Positions 12,622 through 27,000 of a stretch of 64,000 nt of DNA are shown piece after piece; position 1 is the stretch's first letter, and each line of letters starts with the position of its first letter. A program made the position numbers and the translations under genes. The stretch is from NCBI RefSeq assembly GCF_030704535.1, contig NC_081819.1, positions 19,564,001 to 19,628,000 of the forward strand, read 5' to 3'. The stretch is from Vitis vinifera. Taxonomy: Eukaryota; Streptophyta; Magnoliopsida; Vitales; Vitaceae. A model generated the notes under the pieces. It saw only the letters and a list, made by a program, of their open reading frames with translations. It made no database searches and was not told the DNA's origin.

Positions 12622-14229
12622 GGTTCCTTGCATGCTTTCCCCATCACTGCACAAACTGTTTATGAATTTGGGCCTGCCCAATTCTTTACACTGAGCAAAT
12701 GAAACTGGGCTTTTGCCCAACTGTCAGTTCTGAAAGAGGCCACATGGCTCATTGCTATGTTAATTTGTAACCCCATTAGTCACTTGTGACCCAATTTTGC
12801 AACCCACATGGCTCACGCAATTCGTTAACGCATCATAGTGCAAAATGTGCTGTAGAGTTCAACCAGTAGTCATTGTTTAGTTTGACCATTGGTTAGCATT
12901 AATGGTATTTGTAACTGACCATTTGGTCAGTTTTGATATTTATAGCTTGGACCATTGTGGCATGTGTTGCATTTTGATAGGATCTGATACTTGTAAAATT
13001 TTTAGGCTTTTGGGGCTGTAAAGTTATGAGCTTTCCCCAAGTTAGGGCTTTCTTAAAGTTTGATGATATTTTTCCTTTTTCTAATTAGTGGACCCTTGGA
13101 ATGATTCTCAATGCTCACATTCTCATCTTTCTTATATGAAGATGGAGTATCACCAAGGGGTTGATAAAACACTAGAGGGGTAATGCCATACTTTACCAAA
13201 AAGTGATTTGATTGATTCATCTTTTTTCAACTTATGATGTTGAAAAGTATTTGTGGATTTGCTCATACCAAAAATCTAACCACTCTTCTAATTTATTTTG
13301 AACCAATAATTAAGTCCAAGATTTTGAGGATAAATCTTGTACCTCTCGGTTTTAAGAAAATATCGGAGAATGTTTGATAAAATTTAATATTTATTATTTA
13401 ATAAATCAAGTTGATTTTAAATTGAATTACGTTTAAGTTGTTAACTTAAAATTTGTTACTTAATTTTTACTTTAAGTATTAAAGCTGTGTGATAAAATTA
13501 ATTTAAAATTTATTATAAATCATTAAATTGATATATTTATCTTCATAAATTAAAGTAGTAGGGTAAAAAAAGTTGAGTAATAATGGAGATTGTGGCGAAG
13601 TAACAAAATAAATGGTGGATGTAATTAGGGCAAATGAAGATAAAAATGGTGAATGAATATGTGAATTTAAAAATTAATTAATGGTTTTTGTTTATTATTT
13701 AAAGTTGTTGTTTGATTGTAAGTCATACTGTTAAATTATTTTACTAAATATATTTAATTTGTTTAACAACTCAAATTAAGTTATTAAGTCACTTTAAATT
13801 ATTAAGTTGGTTTACTAAACAAGAATTAATTTGTTTTTTTTTTAATGCATTATCTTTTCTTTGGTGTTAGGGTTTTAATTTTTTTTTAAAAAATCCTATT
13901 ACAATTTTAAAATATATATTTTGTCAAGTTCAAGGGTTTATGAATTAGTAGTTATGATGATTAAAAAAAATAAAATAAATTTAGGAATGACAATGAGGAT
14001 ATTAAAAAGAAAGCAGCATATAGCAAGAATTTGAATTTCACAACTAGCTGGTGGACGCCGGACACCAAGACATCTGATAGGATAGATATATTCACTTACA
14101 GGAATAAATCCAACGGCCCAAAACCTCCGATGTGGTTGACTTTTTTTCACTTAAAAATTAAAATACTCGACAGTGGTGTAGCCGGATTCCACGAGCGGAA
14201 AGTTGGGTCCCTCGTGTCCCAAAACTAGC
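12622..14229. other. Intergenic region upstream of DCL1
   Basis: AT-rich, without a supportable gene. Within 13371-13821 the left end TGTTTGATAAA and the right end TTTACTAAACA are imperfectly inverted, and the inner arms share AAGTTGTTAA-like words in inverted orientation. This suggests an old MITE of about 450 bp, weaker than the one at 12155-12621. Confidence 0.4.
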
Positions 14230-14235
14230 CACGTG
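14230..14235. promoter_or_regulatory. G-box (CACGTG) upstream of DCL1
   Basis: The hexamer lies in the context GCCACGTGTC, an ABRE/G-box-like core bound by bZIP and bHLH factors. It sits about 790 bp before the DCL1 start codon and about 270 bp before the likely leader. Function is inferred from the motif only. Confidence 0.35.
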
Positions 14236-14494
14236 TCCCGGAACTTCCCCTTGTCCCAACAAAAGTAAAAATGCCACCAGTGCTCCCGTGACAGTGGCTT
14301 TCAAGAAAAGAAGCCATTCAGAAGTGGCCACGTACGCAAGAAGAATACCAGGTCAGGAAATATCTAGAGAAAGGAAGGAGTGATGGATACAAGGGGGCTG
14401 TCACTCTAAATCAGAAAAACAAAGGCGGTTAGGGCAAGGAGGCGAGGGCGAGCTATTCGGCAAACCCCTAAACCCTCAGAGTCACAGCGTTCTC

Positions 14495-15019
14495 CCCAAA
14501 TCCAATATTTATCTCGCTCTCTCTCTCTCTCTTTCTTTCTCTCGCTGTTTCACGCAGACTGTGTGGAGGTGTGTAACCTTCTCGGCCCTAACAGAGAGGC
14601 ACGGGAGAGAGAGGAGAGAGGCGCATAGTGGAAGAGAGAGAGCAGAATCGCGTGGATAGACCGTGGAATCTTTGAATCACACAAAGTTTGAAGACGAGAC
14701 TTTTAACTTGAACTATTTGCGTGCTTCGTACGGTCTATCCTCGCCCGCCTCTGCTTCTCCCGCTTTCTGTTGAATCGCAGACCAGTTCTCCTTGCCCATC
14801 CGTCTATCTGAATCCCCTCATCATTTTTTCCAATTGTTTCTTTTCTTTTCCTTTTTGTTTTGTTTTGTCTTGTTTTATTTCACTTTTGTTTCGTTTTACA
14901 AAAGAAGGAAAGAGCAGAAAGCAGAAAGATGAAAGATCTTTATTTAATTTAGTTTGGTTTTGTTTGGTTTGGTTTGATTTGGTTAGAATCGTTAGATAGA
15001 TAGATAGATAGAGAGTGTA
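14495..15019 (+). promoter_or_regulatory. DCL1: Probable DCL1 5' leader
   Basis: A CT tract (about 14516-14543), GA-rich stretches (14590-14645) and T-rich sequence lead to a TAGA repeat (about 14993-15012) just before the start codon. A long pyrimidine-rich leader is typical of plant housekeeping-type promoters. I see no strong TATA box. The transcription start is not determined. Confidence 0.45.
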
Positions 15020-18000
15020 ATGGAAGGTGAGATGATGAATAAGGGGGTGTCGGGGAGCGAAGCTTACTGGCTTGATGCCTGTGAGGACATTCCCTGCGAC
15101 CTTGATTTCCCTGAGTTTGAAAGTAATATTGTTTCTGAATCGGCGGATGCTCCTTCCAATCCGGACGGCGTGGGTGATTTCTTTGGAGGAATTGATCGCA
15201 TTCTTGACAGTATAAAAAATGGCACCGGCCTCACTCCTGTTGTTGATGAAGGCACGACTGGAATTCCTGATTGCGCCGTTTCCCAGACCTGGTTTCAGAC
15301 TGAGAATGTCGCAGTTGGGGCTTCCAATTTGCAACTTCATCACTCATTTGGTGTATCTGATGTGTCCCCAAATGACACTAATGGCACTAAAAGGCGGTCT
15401 GATGATGATGGGTGCCAGTTTCATGAAGCTGATAATGGGAAAATGTCATTGGATGGTAAAGCAGAATCGAAATTGGTTCATTCTCCCAAGGGAAATGGAG
15501 TAAAAAAGCATGAAAATCGGCCTAATGATGCCTCAAGGGATCGGGATTTTGATGACCAAGAAAGGTATAGCAAAAGGGCTCGACTTGGTGACTCAAAGAA
15601 TGATAGGCATTATTCAACCAGAGGGCAATATCAACCCAGGGAAAGGTCCTCTTGCAGGAAGAGAAGTCGCAATTGGGAGGAGTTTGATCGGAGAGATGGG
15701 GATCAAATTAGGAGAAAAGAACATTACGGTAGCAGGAGGGAAAGTAGAGACAGGGAGTGGAGGGACAGAGAAGCCAAGGGTTATTGGGAGAGGGATCGGT
15801 TAGGGTCTAAAGAGATGATTTTTCACCTGGGTTCTTGGGAAGCTGAAAGGAATAGAGAAGGCAAGATGGGAGCGGAGAAAAACCAGGAATGCAATGGAAG
15901 TGTGACAGAGAGGAGACTCGAGGAGCCTAAGGAGAAACTTCCTGAAGAGCAAGCCCGACAGTATCAACTGGATGTTCTTGAACAAGCAAAGAAGAGAAAT
16001 ACAATAGCTTTTCTTGAGACAGGGGCCGGGAAAACGCTTATTGCTGTCCTTCTCATCAGAAGTGTTTTCAATGATTTGCAAGGACAAAACAAGAAATTGC
16101 TTGCTGTCTTTTTGGTACCAAAAGTTCCACTTGTTTATCAGGTAATATAATCTGGAAATCTATGCAGAATTGAAACTACATGCATCAACTGCAAAAAGTT
16201 GATATTTTGTGTTCTTATTCTATTTCAGCAAGCAGAAGTTATTCGAGAGCGAACTGGTTACCAGGTGGGTCATTACTGTGGTGAAATGGGTCAAGATTTC
16301 TGGGATGCTCGAAGGTGGCAGCGCGAGTTTGAAACAAAACATGTACATACCTTTCACAATTTCATTTACATTTTCTTTATAGGCAAAATGAGAAAATATG
16401 TTACTAGCATCAGAAAAGAGACACACCAAATTATGTATGATGTATAGATATAGTGCCAACAGGCAAGCAAAAAGGAAAATAGAGAACAAAAACCAACCTT
16501 CCTCCCTCTAATTAGAATTCAGGGAACCTACACAGCCAATCATGGCCATAGAACGATCATCTGTGTATGCGATAGTCCAATCCAAAAAGATAAACATGAA
16601 GGAAGATTTGATTGTTTGATCTAATTGGCCTGCATCGTCAAATGACCTCTTATTTCTTACCTTCCATAATGTCTAAAACAAACACAAAGGGTCGACTCTC
16701 TAAGCTTTCTACTGGTTCTTCCTTTCAAAGGAACCATACCGACTTAGAAAATTAAAAATGCATTATTCAGGTCACTCTAGACAGAGAAAAAACTAGGTGC
16801 ACGGGATTCTCACTTTGGAATGATGAAGGAGCTTGTGATTAACTGGCTCATCTTCCCTTTTACACATGTAACATCTATTTAGTATAATTAATCCTCTTCT
16901 TCTGAGCTAATTAGACATAGAATCCTTCTCCAAGCAAAAAAATCCACTTTCATTTGCACTCATGGGTTTCAAACTATGCTTGTAGTTTAAGACTTTCTTC
17001 TTTCTTGGGTTAGGGAAGTATTGAAGGATTTGACAAAGAAGTTGTTATAATTGGTTCCTTCAAAGCTAATCTATCCTCCTCATCACTTCTAATTGAGCTC
17101 AATTGCAATCTTCAAAAGAAAAAAAAAATGGCCTCCACTCCTTCCAATTCCCAGTAATGGAGCTGTCCATAAAAGTTGGGACTCCACCCTCACATCCCCC
17201 TAACCTGTTCCCACATCTTTGTTATCCAAAAAACAGCTATAGAAACTAACACTAGGAAAGACTCTTCCTGGTGTATTTTTGGGTTCTAATCCTAGGTTTT
17301 AAAGAGTACTACTCTTTCCATGTAATTCTAGTAGTTTTGTCATTAGCATTTAATCTTCATGCTTAATGATTCCTAATTTAATGTAGTCCCCACCAATGGC
17401 AACTTTTTAAGTCACTTCATATGTTCATTTTTCACAACTACTGAAAAGAATTTGTATTTGTAACGGTCTTCCTTAGCCCTTCAGTAACTTTGCAGGTCTT
17501 TACTATGTCTCTAGCATCTGAACAGTTCTTCATTAAGTTCTATGTATAGCCACTGAAATTGGGCTTTGAATTGAAAGCTGTATGTTCATTGATAGTATGT
17601 CGCAAAAGCAAACGACATTTAATGCAGAATATTCAAAATGATAACTTTTTTCTTGCCCTTCCTTTGTTTCCTTTGATATCTGTGATTGTCAATTCTTGTT
17701 GCCTACTCACCAATTATTTTCAGATGCACAAAAATGTGTAATGCAATAGTGCTAAGTCTCCATTTCTAAAGCTTCACTCAGATTAAGGCGTTGTAACTAG
17801 TACCTAGTCCAAGATTATAATCCACCTATAGGTTTTTGCTCTTTTTTTTTTTTTGATCAGAAACCAAAGATGTATTAATTAAAGATAATAAAACATAAGA
17901 AGGATGATAAATCCTCCCCATGAAATACAAACCTGATCAGAACACCCATGAAAACACCCATAGGTTATTTTGATGTCATGATTAAAATGATAACCTTGAT

Positions 18001-21000
18001 ATATTAAGTTTTTCAGAAATTTTCTTTTTCTATAGCCACATTTGAACTAAACATAGGAGCATATATCTGCAAATGTGATTAATACTGAAGCCTAAAATTT
18101 GCCAGACTTTCCCATGATTTTTTCTACTTTTATTTTCAGTTTTCTTTTTTGCTAGGTGAATGTAGGATGTATATATTTTGCACCAATTAAACACAGTAGA
18201 TGCATAGGTGTGCCCAAACAAGAAAAGTGCAAAGAGAAGAAAAAATAGGGCTATACATTGAAACCTAATCTATTACTAAAATCTGACATAGAGAGATCAG
18301 GCCCCTAAGAGATCCAAGACCAACCTCAATGGTTCTCAAGAAAAAATCTTTCAATGACACTGTTCTTCTTCTCTAAAAAAATCTACCATTATGCACTCTC
18401 TAGATGCACCAAAATAGGAGAGAGAGAGGGGGGGGGGGTGTGATATCTTGCCATTCTGAGAGTATGTCTCTAACAGAATAGGAAGAATCCAGTGGATTCC
18501 AGAACTTGAAAAATGCCCAAAAGCAGGTGAGGTTTTTTTCAAATGGATAAGAATTTGGTTCATGGATCTACATGGTTGTAGAAGTAGGTGAGATGCTTGA
18601 CTAATTGTAACTTCTATTGTTGATTGAGCAGCACATTCTTTTATTTATCTAAAAAAAAAAAAGAATTCGGTTCACAGATCCCTCTTTTCCTTGCACAGGC
18701 ATCAGTATTTACCAAAATCCATTTACAAGCGCTTTTAACATATTCTCCTTTTTTACTAATATTAAAAAAAAAAAAAACAATATTTACCAAAGGCCAACCT
18801 TTTGTCATGAGTTGATCAATTGTATCTTTCCCCCTATGGTCTCCCACAAAAAAAAAGAGAAAAAGCTCTAGATGGAACTCCTGTAACCCAAACTTCCTTG
18901 GCAGGAGATTTCATTGAACTCATCAAATCTAAGGAGTAGAAAGATTTAATAGAAAAACCTCCGTTCTTTCCCCCTTTCCACACAAAGGTGTCCTTCCCCT
19001 CTCTTTTTGGAGGCTTTGAATGAATGCACTCAAGCAAGCTAGCCACTAGACTCAACTCCCAATCATGGAATGACCTTTGAAAGCAAGGGCTCGAATGACA
19101 TCTCCCCTCCACCTTTGATACTCATGCCTTTCAATCTGACGCAGTTTTGGATATGGGTAGCCTTCTTTCAAAGAGTGTTTCCTACAGCATCTTTCTAACC
19201 ACAAGTTGGCCATTAGCTTGTTTCAGACTGAGATATGTCCTAGGTTACAGTTCTTCCCATCTGCATCTTATAGCTTTCCAAAGACCCACACCATAAGCCT
19301 CATAGACCTATTTGGATCCATCTCCCAAAATTTACTGGAGGTAACCCTCTTCCAAAGACAATTATGCTCCCTCCCTTGATTGGCACCTCCTAGATTACAT
19401 AAACTTATTCACCTTTCTGATGTTGAAATGTAGTTTCTTGAGTAACAGACATTACTTTTAATCTCCCTTTTCTTTATTCATTAGATGAAAAAACATAGTG
19501 CACCAATAAGGAGGCTGAATCAAATCTTCCATGGGAATCTGAAGGGTTTTGCCTTGAATAAAATCTTCCATGCATCAATTTCTAGTCAAGCATATGCATG
19601 GTCAATGCTAGTCTAGCCACCTGATTTTCCATTTTACATGTCACTTGTAATCAATATAATAGTCTCTTATCATTCATGAGCTTTTGAGGTTGCTGTGTTC
19701 GAAGCTTCACATTGGAGTCCTATCATCTTTATCTCTAGGTATGCCAATTGTTTAATGCTCAGATGAGATCTTAGCATTCATGTTTATGGGTTTAAGCGTT
19801 TAATTAGAGGAAAATTAGGTTATACTCCTAAATTGTGATACAAATGTTGGTGCATTCAATACTGCAAAGTTGATACATAATTATTTAAAACCATTGTTAT
19901 TATTTGATGTAAGTTGTGTAGTGCTTGCTCATTTCTGAACTTACTGCTGCTACTGTATCTCACTGCAGGTTTTAGTGATGACAGCTCAAATTCTGCTGAA
20001 CATTCTGAGGCATAGCATAATAAAAATGGAAGCGATTAATCTTCTCATTCTGGATGAGTGTCATCATGCAGTGAAGAAACATCCTTATTCCTTAGTGATG
20101 TCGGAGTTCTATCATACAACTCCGAAGGAGAAGAGGCCATCTGTTTTTGGGATGACTGCTTCTCCTGTTAACTTGAAAGGTATATGTCCTATTTGCAGTA
20201 ACAAGAATATCAGTTGCAGGCATTTTTGTTTCAGTTGAAACTAATGGCTTCCCTGAAAAGAGCATCTCAACAATCACTTCCTTCTTATATAAAGTTTAAG
20301 TGACATTATACTGTTGCTGCATCCCCTTTTTCAATTTTTATTTTATTTTTTATGCAGGTGTTTCCAGCCAAGTGGATTGTGCAATAAAGATTCGTAATCT
20401 TGAAAGCAAACTAGATTCCATAGTTTGTACAATAAAAGACCGCAAAGAGTTGGAAAAACATGTGCCAATGCCCTCAGAAATTGTGGTTGAGTATGACAAA
20501 GCTGCCACCTTGTGGTCCCTTCATGAACAAATAAAACAAATGGAACTAGCAGTTGAGGAAGCTGCTCAATCTAGTTCTAGGAGAAGTAAATGGCAATTTA
20601 TGGGAGCCAGAGATGCTGGGGCAAAGGAAGAGCTGCGCCAAGTTTATGGTGTTTCTGAAAGAACCGAGAGTGATGGGGCTGCTAATTTGATTCAAAAGTT
20701 GAGGGCCATTAACTATGCACTTGGTGAACTGGGACAGTGGTGTGCGTTCAAGGTAATGTACACTAATTTATAGCAACTTGCAATAATTGTTTCACTTGTC
20801 AAACATATAATTTTTGGTGGAATGATTTGCTCAGTCCATTTCTTGTGCAGGTTGCTCAATCTTTCTTGACAGCTTTACAAAATGATGAGAGGGCAAACTA
20901 CCAGCTTGATGTCAAGTTTCAAGAATCCTACTTGAATAAAGTTGTATCTCTCTTACAATGCCAATTATCAGAGGGAGCTGTTTCTGACAAGGATAAAAAA

Positions 21001-24000
21001 GTAGTGGACACTGAGACTAGTGTTAGTGTGGATGGGAGTGCTATTGAAGAGATTGAGGAGGGAGAGCTGCCTAACAGTCATGGTGAGTACTGGTTGATGA
21101 TCCTTGATAATAATTTAGAATTAGGTAATTCCAGCTATTTGGCTAGCTGAACTATGCTGATATACCTGACAATTTGTTCATGCTTGGACAAATTATGCAA
21201 TTGGATTTTGTCATTTTTATAAAGGTGAATGTATGATAATTTCATCAAGCAAGCTTACCTGTGTCAAACATATCTTTCTTTCCCTTATTTTCTTGGAATT
21301 CGTGATAGATCATGATATTATGATGAAGGGTGTTTTGATTCCTAATTTTGCTTATTAAAAAAAGGAAAAAGAAAATAATAGCTTGATTCCTTGTACTCTT
21401 TTGTCCTTGTATGTAATAGTTGTCTCTGGTGGAGAGCATGTGGATGTAATAATTGGGGCTGCCGTGGCGGATGGAAAAGTGACTCCAAAAGTGCAGTCAC
21501 TGGTTAAAATACTTCTGAAGTATCAACAGACAGAGGATTTCCGTGCAATCATCTTTGTTGAGCGAGTGGTGGCTGCATTGGTTCTTCCTAAGGTTGAATA
21601 CATATTGCAGCACCTTATAATGCATATTGTTTTCTCCAGGGCTTTTTTCAGTCAGTTTTCCTTGCAAGTTGCTCATGGTACCATGTTATGTTCTGCCACT
21701 GCAGGTTTTTGCAGAGCTTCCTTCTCTAAGTTTTATTAAGTGTGCTAGCCTGATTGGGCACAATAACAGTCAGGAAATGAGGACTTGCCAGATGCAGGAC
21801 ACGATTGCCAAATTCCGAGATGGACGTGTATGTCTAAATTTTATGCTTGCTTACAATTTTTTAAGGTGCTGCAATTGTCATGTTAATTGATTTCATTGTA
21901 TTTGTAGGTGACATTATTAGTTGCCACTAGTGTTGCCGAGGAAGGACTTGATATTCGGCAATGCAATGTTGTTATTCGATTTGACCTTGCAAAAACTGTC
22001 TTAGCATACATCCAATCTAGGGGCCGTGCAAGAAAGCCTGGGTCTGATTACATCTTGATGGTTGAGAGGTATTTGCGTCGGCTGTCATTTCTTTGCATTA
22101 GCTTTTTTTTTTTTCATGAGATCTTTGCATTTGTTTTTATTGTGCTGGTATGTTGTAGGATTTTTCCCCGAACTAATTGTGGATTTTTCAATTACTCCAA
22201 TTTTTGCTCCAGGGGAAATTTGTCACATGGAGCATTTTTGAGGAATGCTAGGAATAGTGAGGAGACCTTGCGAAAGGAGGCAATTGAGAGAACTGACCTT
22301 AGTCATCTTAAGGGTACATCAAGGTTAATTTCAGTGGATACAACACCAGGTACTGTCTACCAGGTGGAGTCCACTGGTGCTATTGTAAGTTTAAATTCTG
22401 CTGTTGGACTTATCCATTTCTATTGCTCTCAGCTACCCAGTGACAGGTACAGTTTCTACCACTTTTCATTTGGCTGATTTGTTTTAAATAAATTTAGTTT
22501 ATTTATTATTTATAGTTTCAGTTGTTAGTGATGATTCATTTCCAACTCAATCTTCTTCTATCCGTTATCCAGGTATTCAATACTTCGTCCTGAGTTTATT
22601 ATGGAGCGGCATGAGAAACCAGGAGGTCCTACTGAATATTCATGCAAGCTTCAACTGCCCTGTAATGCACCATTTGAAAAACTTGAGGGTCCAGTATGCA
22701 GTTCAATGCGCCTTGCACAACAGGCATGCTAGCATCATGTTGTCAGATTTGTGCCTGCTTCTTGTAATGTTCATTCAAGGGTAACTTCTTGCTTTTACTT
22801 TGCAGGCTGTTTGTTTGGCTGCTTGTAAGAAGCTTCATGAGATGGGGGCATTTACTGACATGCTCTTGCCAGACAAGGGAAGTGGGGAAGAAGGAGAAAA
22901 GGTTGACCAGAATGATGAAGGAGATCCACTTCCTGGGACTGCTAGGCATAGGGAGTTCTATCCTGAAGGTGTGGCTAATGTTCTCCAGGTTAGTTCGTCC
23001 AGTATTTATGATGGCCTTTTTTAACTAGCAATATTTCACATATCAGCAAAGATAACCTTGTTGACAATTAATCTTGATTCAATATGTAATGTGTGCCATG
23101 TGGTTCATTGAACTTGTGATCTGACCAGACACCAATGATGACTAGTCACCGTGAGGGATGGTTCTCTCTTGTTATTTTTTATTATTATTTCCCCCTTTAT
23201 GGGGTTGAGTGTTGTAGAATTGGGTGTTTAGTTTGGTACTTTGACTAGACTATAGGTGGGTATCAGTGGGGCTTGTAGACTCATGATGCTGAACAACACA
23301 TTCTAAAATGAAAGTGCACACTAGAAAGTGCATTGAAAGGTATTTGCTCCCTTCTTAGTTCTAACTAACAGCACAGCTATGTGCTGGCACCCAATTAGTA
23401 GCGCTGGCACGTCATCCTAGACCATATGATGCAAGGGGTTATGCCACCTTCTTGTGAATGCCCTGGGCTTCTTCAGATGCACAAGATGGTGGAAGCCCAT
23501 TATGATGGTGGATTCCAAGGAAAGCGTTCCTTGAAGATTCCCTGGGAGTGCACGAGGCATAATACACTGATCAAGTTGTCTGCCTAAGATGGGATGAGGG
23601 CTGAGGTCTGAATGAGTTCAAATGAACTCAATGTGCCTTGGTGGTGAAACCAACATCCTAGGTTTATTACAGTTGTTTAAGGTTCTTGGCTTGGTGAGTA
23701 AAGATGGAGACTCCCCAAGGTGGGCACAGATGTTTTATTCTTGACATGTGCCACACCTGCATTGAACAGATCAAGAGGTAAAGGAAACCTGCCTCTATCT
23801 TAGGACAGTTGTCAGCCCTATCTGTGACTGCCATAAAGGTCAATTTTTTGATATTATTTCCTACCAAACCTGCAAATCTCAGCACCTGGATGTTGAGGCC
23901 TCTACGAGGGAAGCCTTTTTATTGGCTTTAGTCTGTGATTCAGTTGGTTTGCATTCTTTGAACCTTATGTAAGGCCCAAATGGCTTCAGTTTTAGGGGGT

Positions 24001-27000
24001 CCAGATCCATAAAGTTGTGGCCTGAGTTTGGGACTACTCACATGAGATTCAAAGACTTGGGAATCTTCAAAACCTGTGAGATTTCAATTCATTTTTAATC
24101 CACAGATTCCGTGTAATTAATTTCCTTTTACACCACAAACATCCAGTGGTTTTCATGAAAAAATGAGGACTAAAAAATTAATACCAGGTCTTTAGGGCTG
24201 TCATCTGTAAGGTTGTAGCTTTAATGTTTCCCATTGACGAGATATTGATGGCTCATGAGATACTTTCAACTGAGGAGATTTTGTTTTGTTTTGTTTTTGT
24301 TTTTTTTCTTTGTTTTGTTTTGTTCTTTTTTTTTTTTTACTCCGTTTTTTTTTTCCCGTTTTCTTTTTTTAATATTATTACTAGGTATGAGTTACTTTGA
24401 CCTTTTTGAGGATTTCTTATCTTTCAAGGTGTTATCTGGGTCGAAAAGCCCTCAGTTAAGCTCTCTTTGATCTTGCAGGGAGAATGGATTTTATTGGGGA
24501 AGGATGGTTGCAACAGCTCCAGATTGGTTCATTTGTATATGTATGCAGTTAAATGTGTAAATTTCGGCTCCTCAAAAGATCCATTCTTAACTCAAGTTTC
24601 AGATTTTGTAGTACTTTTCGGCAATGAGCTGGATGCAGAGGTTTGATCACTTGTTTTCTGTTCTAGTATTAGTACATTTGATAAGATGGTTCAATAACCC
24701 CACATATTATGAATAGGTGTTATCGATCTCGATGGATCTCTTTATTGCTCGAACCATGGTAACAAAGGCATCTCTTGTCTTCTGGGGACCAATAGATATT
24801 ACAGAGAGTCAGGTTGGTTTGCTTTTTTCCGCACTAAGTACTATCAAAATGACAAACATCTCTTACTAGATTTTCACCAATGCTGCTTGAATAAACCTCT
24901 TAAATTCTGCTTGCATGCAGTTGGCATCCCTTAAGAGTTTTCATGTAAGATTGATGAGCATTGTACTGGATGTGGATGTTGAGCCTTCCACCACTCCATG
25001 GGATCCAGCAAAAGCATATTTGTTTGTCCCTGTGGTTGGCGATAAGTCCGAAGATCCTATAAGACAAATTGATTGGGATATTGTTGAAAGAATAATCAGG
25101 ACAGATGGATGGAGCAATCCCCTTCAAAGAGCTCGGCCAGATGTTTACCTTGGCACAAATGAGCGGACACTAGGTGGAGACCGAAGGGAGTATGGATTTG
25201 GGAAATTGCGACATGGCATGGCTTTTGGACAGAAGTCTCATCCCACCTATGGTATCAGAGGAGCTGTAGCTCAGTATGATGTCGTGAGAGCTTCTGGATT
25301 GGTTCCAAATCGGGAAACCATTGAAATGATGAAGGGTGAGGATTTGACCAAAGGCAAGCTGATGATGGCTGGTACTCAGACCAGTGCAGAAGATCTGGTG
25401 GGGCGAATTGTAACGGCTGCACACTCAGGAAAGAGGTTTTATGTGGATTCTGTACGGTATGATATGACAGCAGAGAACTCATTCCCGAGGAAAGAAGGTT
25501 ATCTTGGTCCTTTGGAGTACAGCTCATATGCTGACTACTATAGGCAGAAGTATGTTTCACATCACCATCTTTAATTATTTAATCCTTTTTTGGATGGTTT
25601 TATTTCTTTTTCCTGATTTCTTGAGTGAAAGGAAATAAGATCTTAGCTTACCTTTTTTTTTTCCAATGCCTAGAAATATCTTGGTTCTAATGCAAGGACT
25701 GATAGCCACAATGCACCTCTGATGTTGTGCCTGAAGAAGAGGAAAGCTGTCATCAGTCTATTAAGGGAAGATTAACTACTGTTTATGTGAAACATTCAGG
25801 CTTATCAACACCAGGTTACATACATTTCCATGACAGTAGTTTATGAATCCTAATAGATTGGATAAGCTTTTCTTTCTTCCTGCACAACAAAGGGTGCTTC
25901 TGGCTGTTGGTTTTGTCTGTATATTACTAACAGATACGGTGTCGAATTGATTTATAAGCAACAACCTCTGATAAGAGGACGGGGTGTTTCATACTGTAAG
26001 AATCTCCTGTCCCCTCGGTTTGAACACTCAGAAGGTATGCAGTATGCTTTTGTCTTGTAAAATTATTCCTGCCTTTCAAGTTTGCTTCCCATCTTTTTCA
26101 GCCTCTGGAATTTGATTAGGCAAGTTGTAATTGTGTAGCACATGAAGGCGAATCTGATGAGACTCTTGACAAAACATACTATGTATTCCTCCCACCTGAG
26201 CTGTGTTTTGTACATCCACTTCCTGGATCACTTGTTCGAAGTGCCCAGAGATTGCCCTCAATAATGAGGAGGGTTGAAAGTATGCTGCTTGCGGTCCAGC
26301 TAAAAGATGTAATTAATTATCCTGTTCCTGCTGCAAAGGTATTGGCATACTTTTTTACATATGGTTTATTCTTTGTGGTAGTTGTTTGGTTATTCATTGA
26401 AGTTTTCCTCTATTTACAGATCTTGGAAGCCTTGACTGCTGCTTCATGTCAAGAGACATTCTGCTATGAAAGAGCAGAACTTCTGGGAGATGCTTACCTG
26501 AAGTGGGTTGTTAGTCGATTTCTATTTCTTAAGTACCCCCAGAAACACGAGGGACAGCTCACTAGGATGCGACAACAAATGGTGAGTAATATGGTCCTTT
26601 ATCAGTCTGCATTGTGTAAAGGACTTCAATCATACATCCAAGCAGATCGCTTTGCTCCGTCTAGATGGGCTGCTCCTGGGGTGCTTCCTGTCTTTGATGA
26701 AGATACCAAAGAGACAGAATCATCCTTATTTGACCATGAAAGACCATTTTCTGAGACTGCACCAGGCAATGATCGTCATGGTGATGGATATGATGATGAT
26801 GAAATGGAAGATGGTGAGCTTGAGAGTGATTCAAGTTCTTATAGGGTCCTCTCTAGCAAGACACTTGCAGATGTAGTTGAAGCTCTGATTGGAGTTTATT
26901 ATGTTGAAGGTGGGAAGAATGCTGCTAACCACCTCATGAAATGGATTGGGATCCAAGTAGAGTTTGATCCTGAGGATATAGTGTGCGCAACTGGGCCATG

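Noticed and set aside
22989..24478. 1.5-kb DCL1 intron 11 as a possible nested gene
   Set aside because: Only low-complexity T/G-rich sequence (24281-24375) and short random frames; no conserved protein motif.
25550..25933. Possible homologue of MIR838, which lies in a DCL1 intron in Arabidopsis
   Set aside because: No long self-complementary arms seen by eye in this intron (or in the other short ones); a folding calculation would be decisive.
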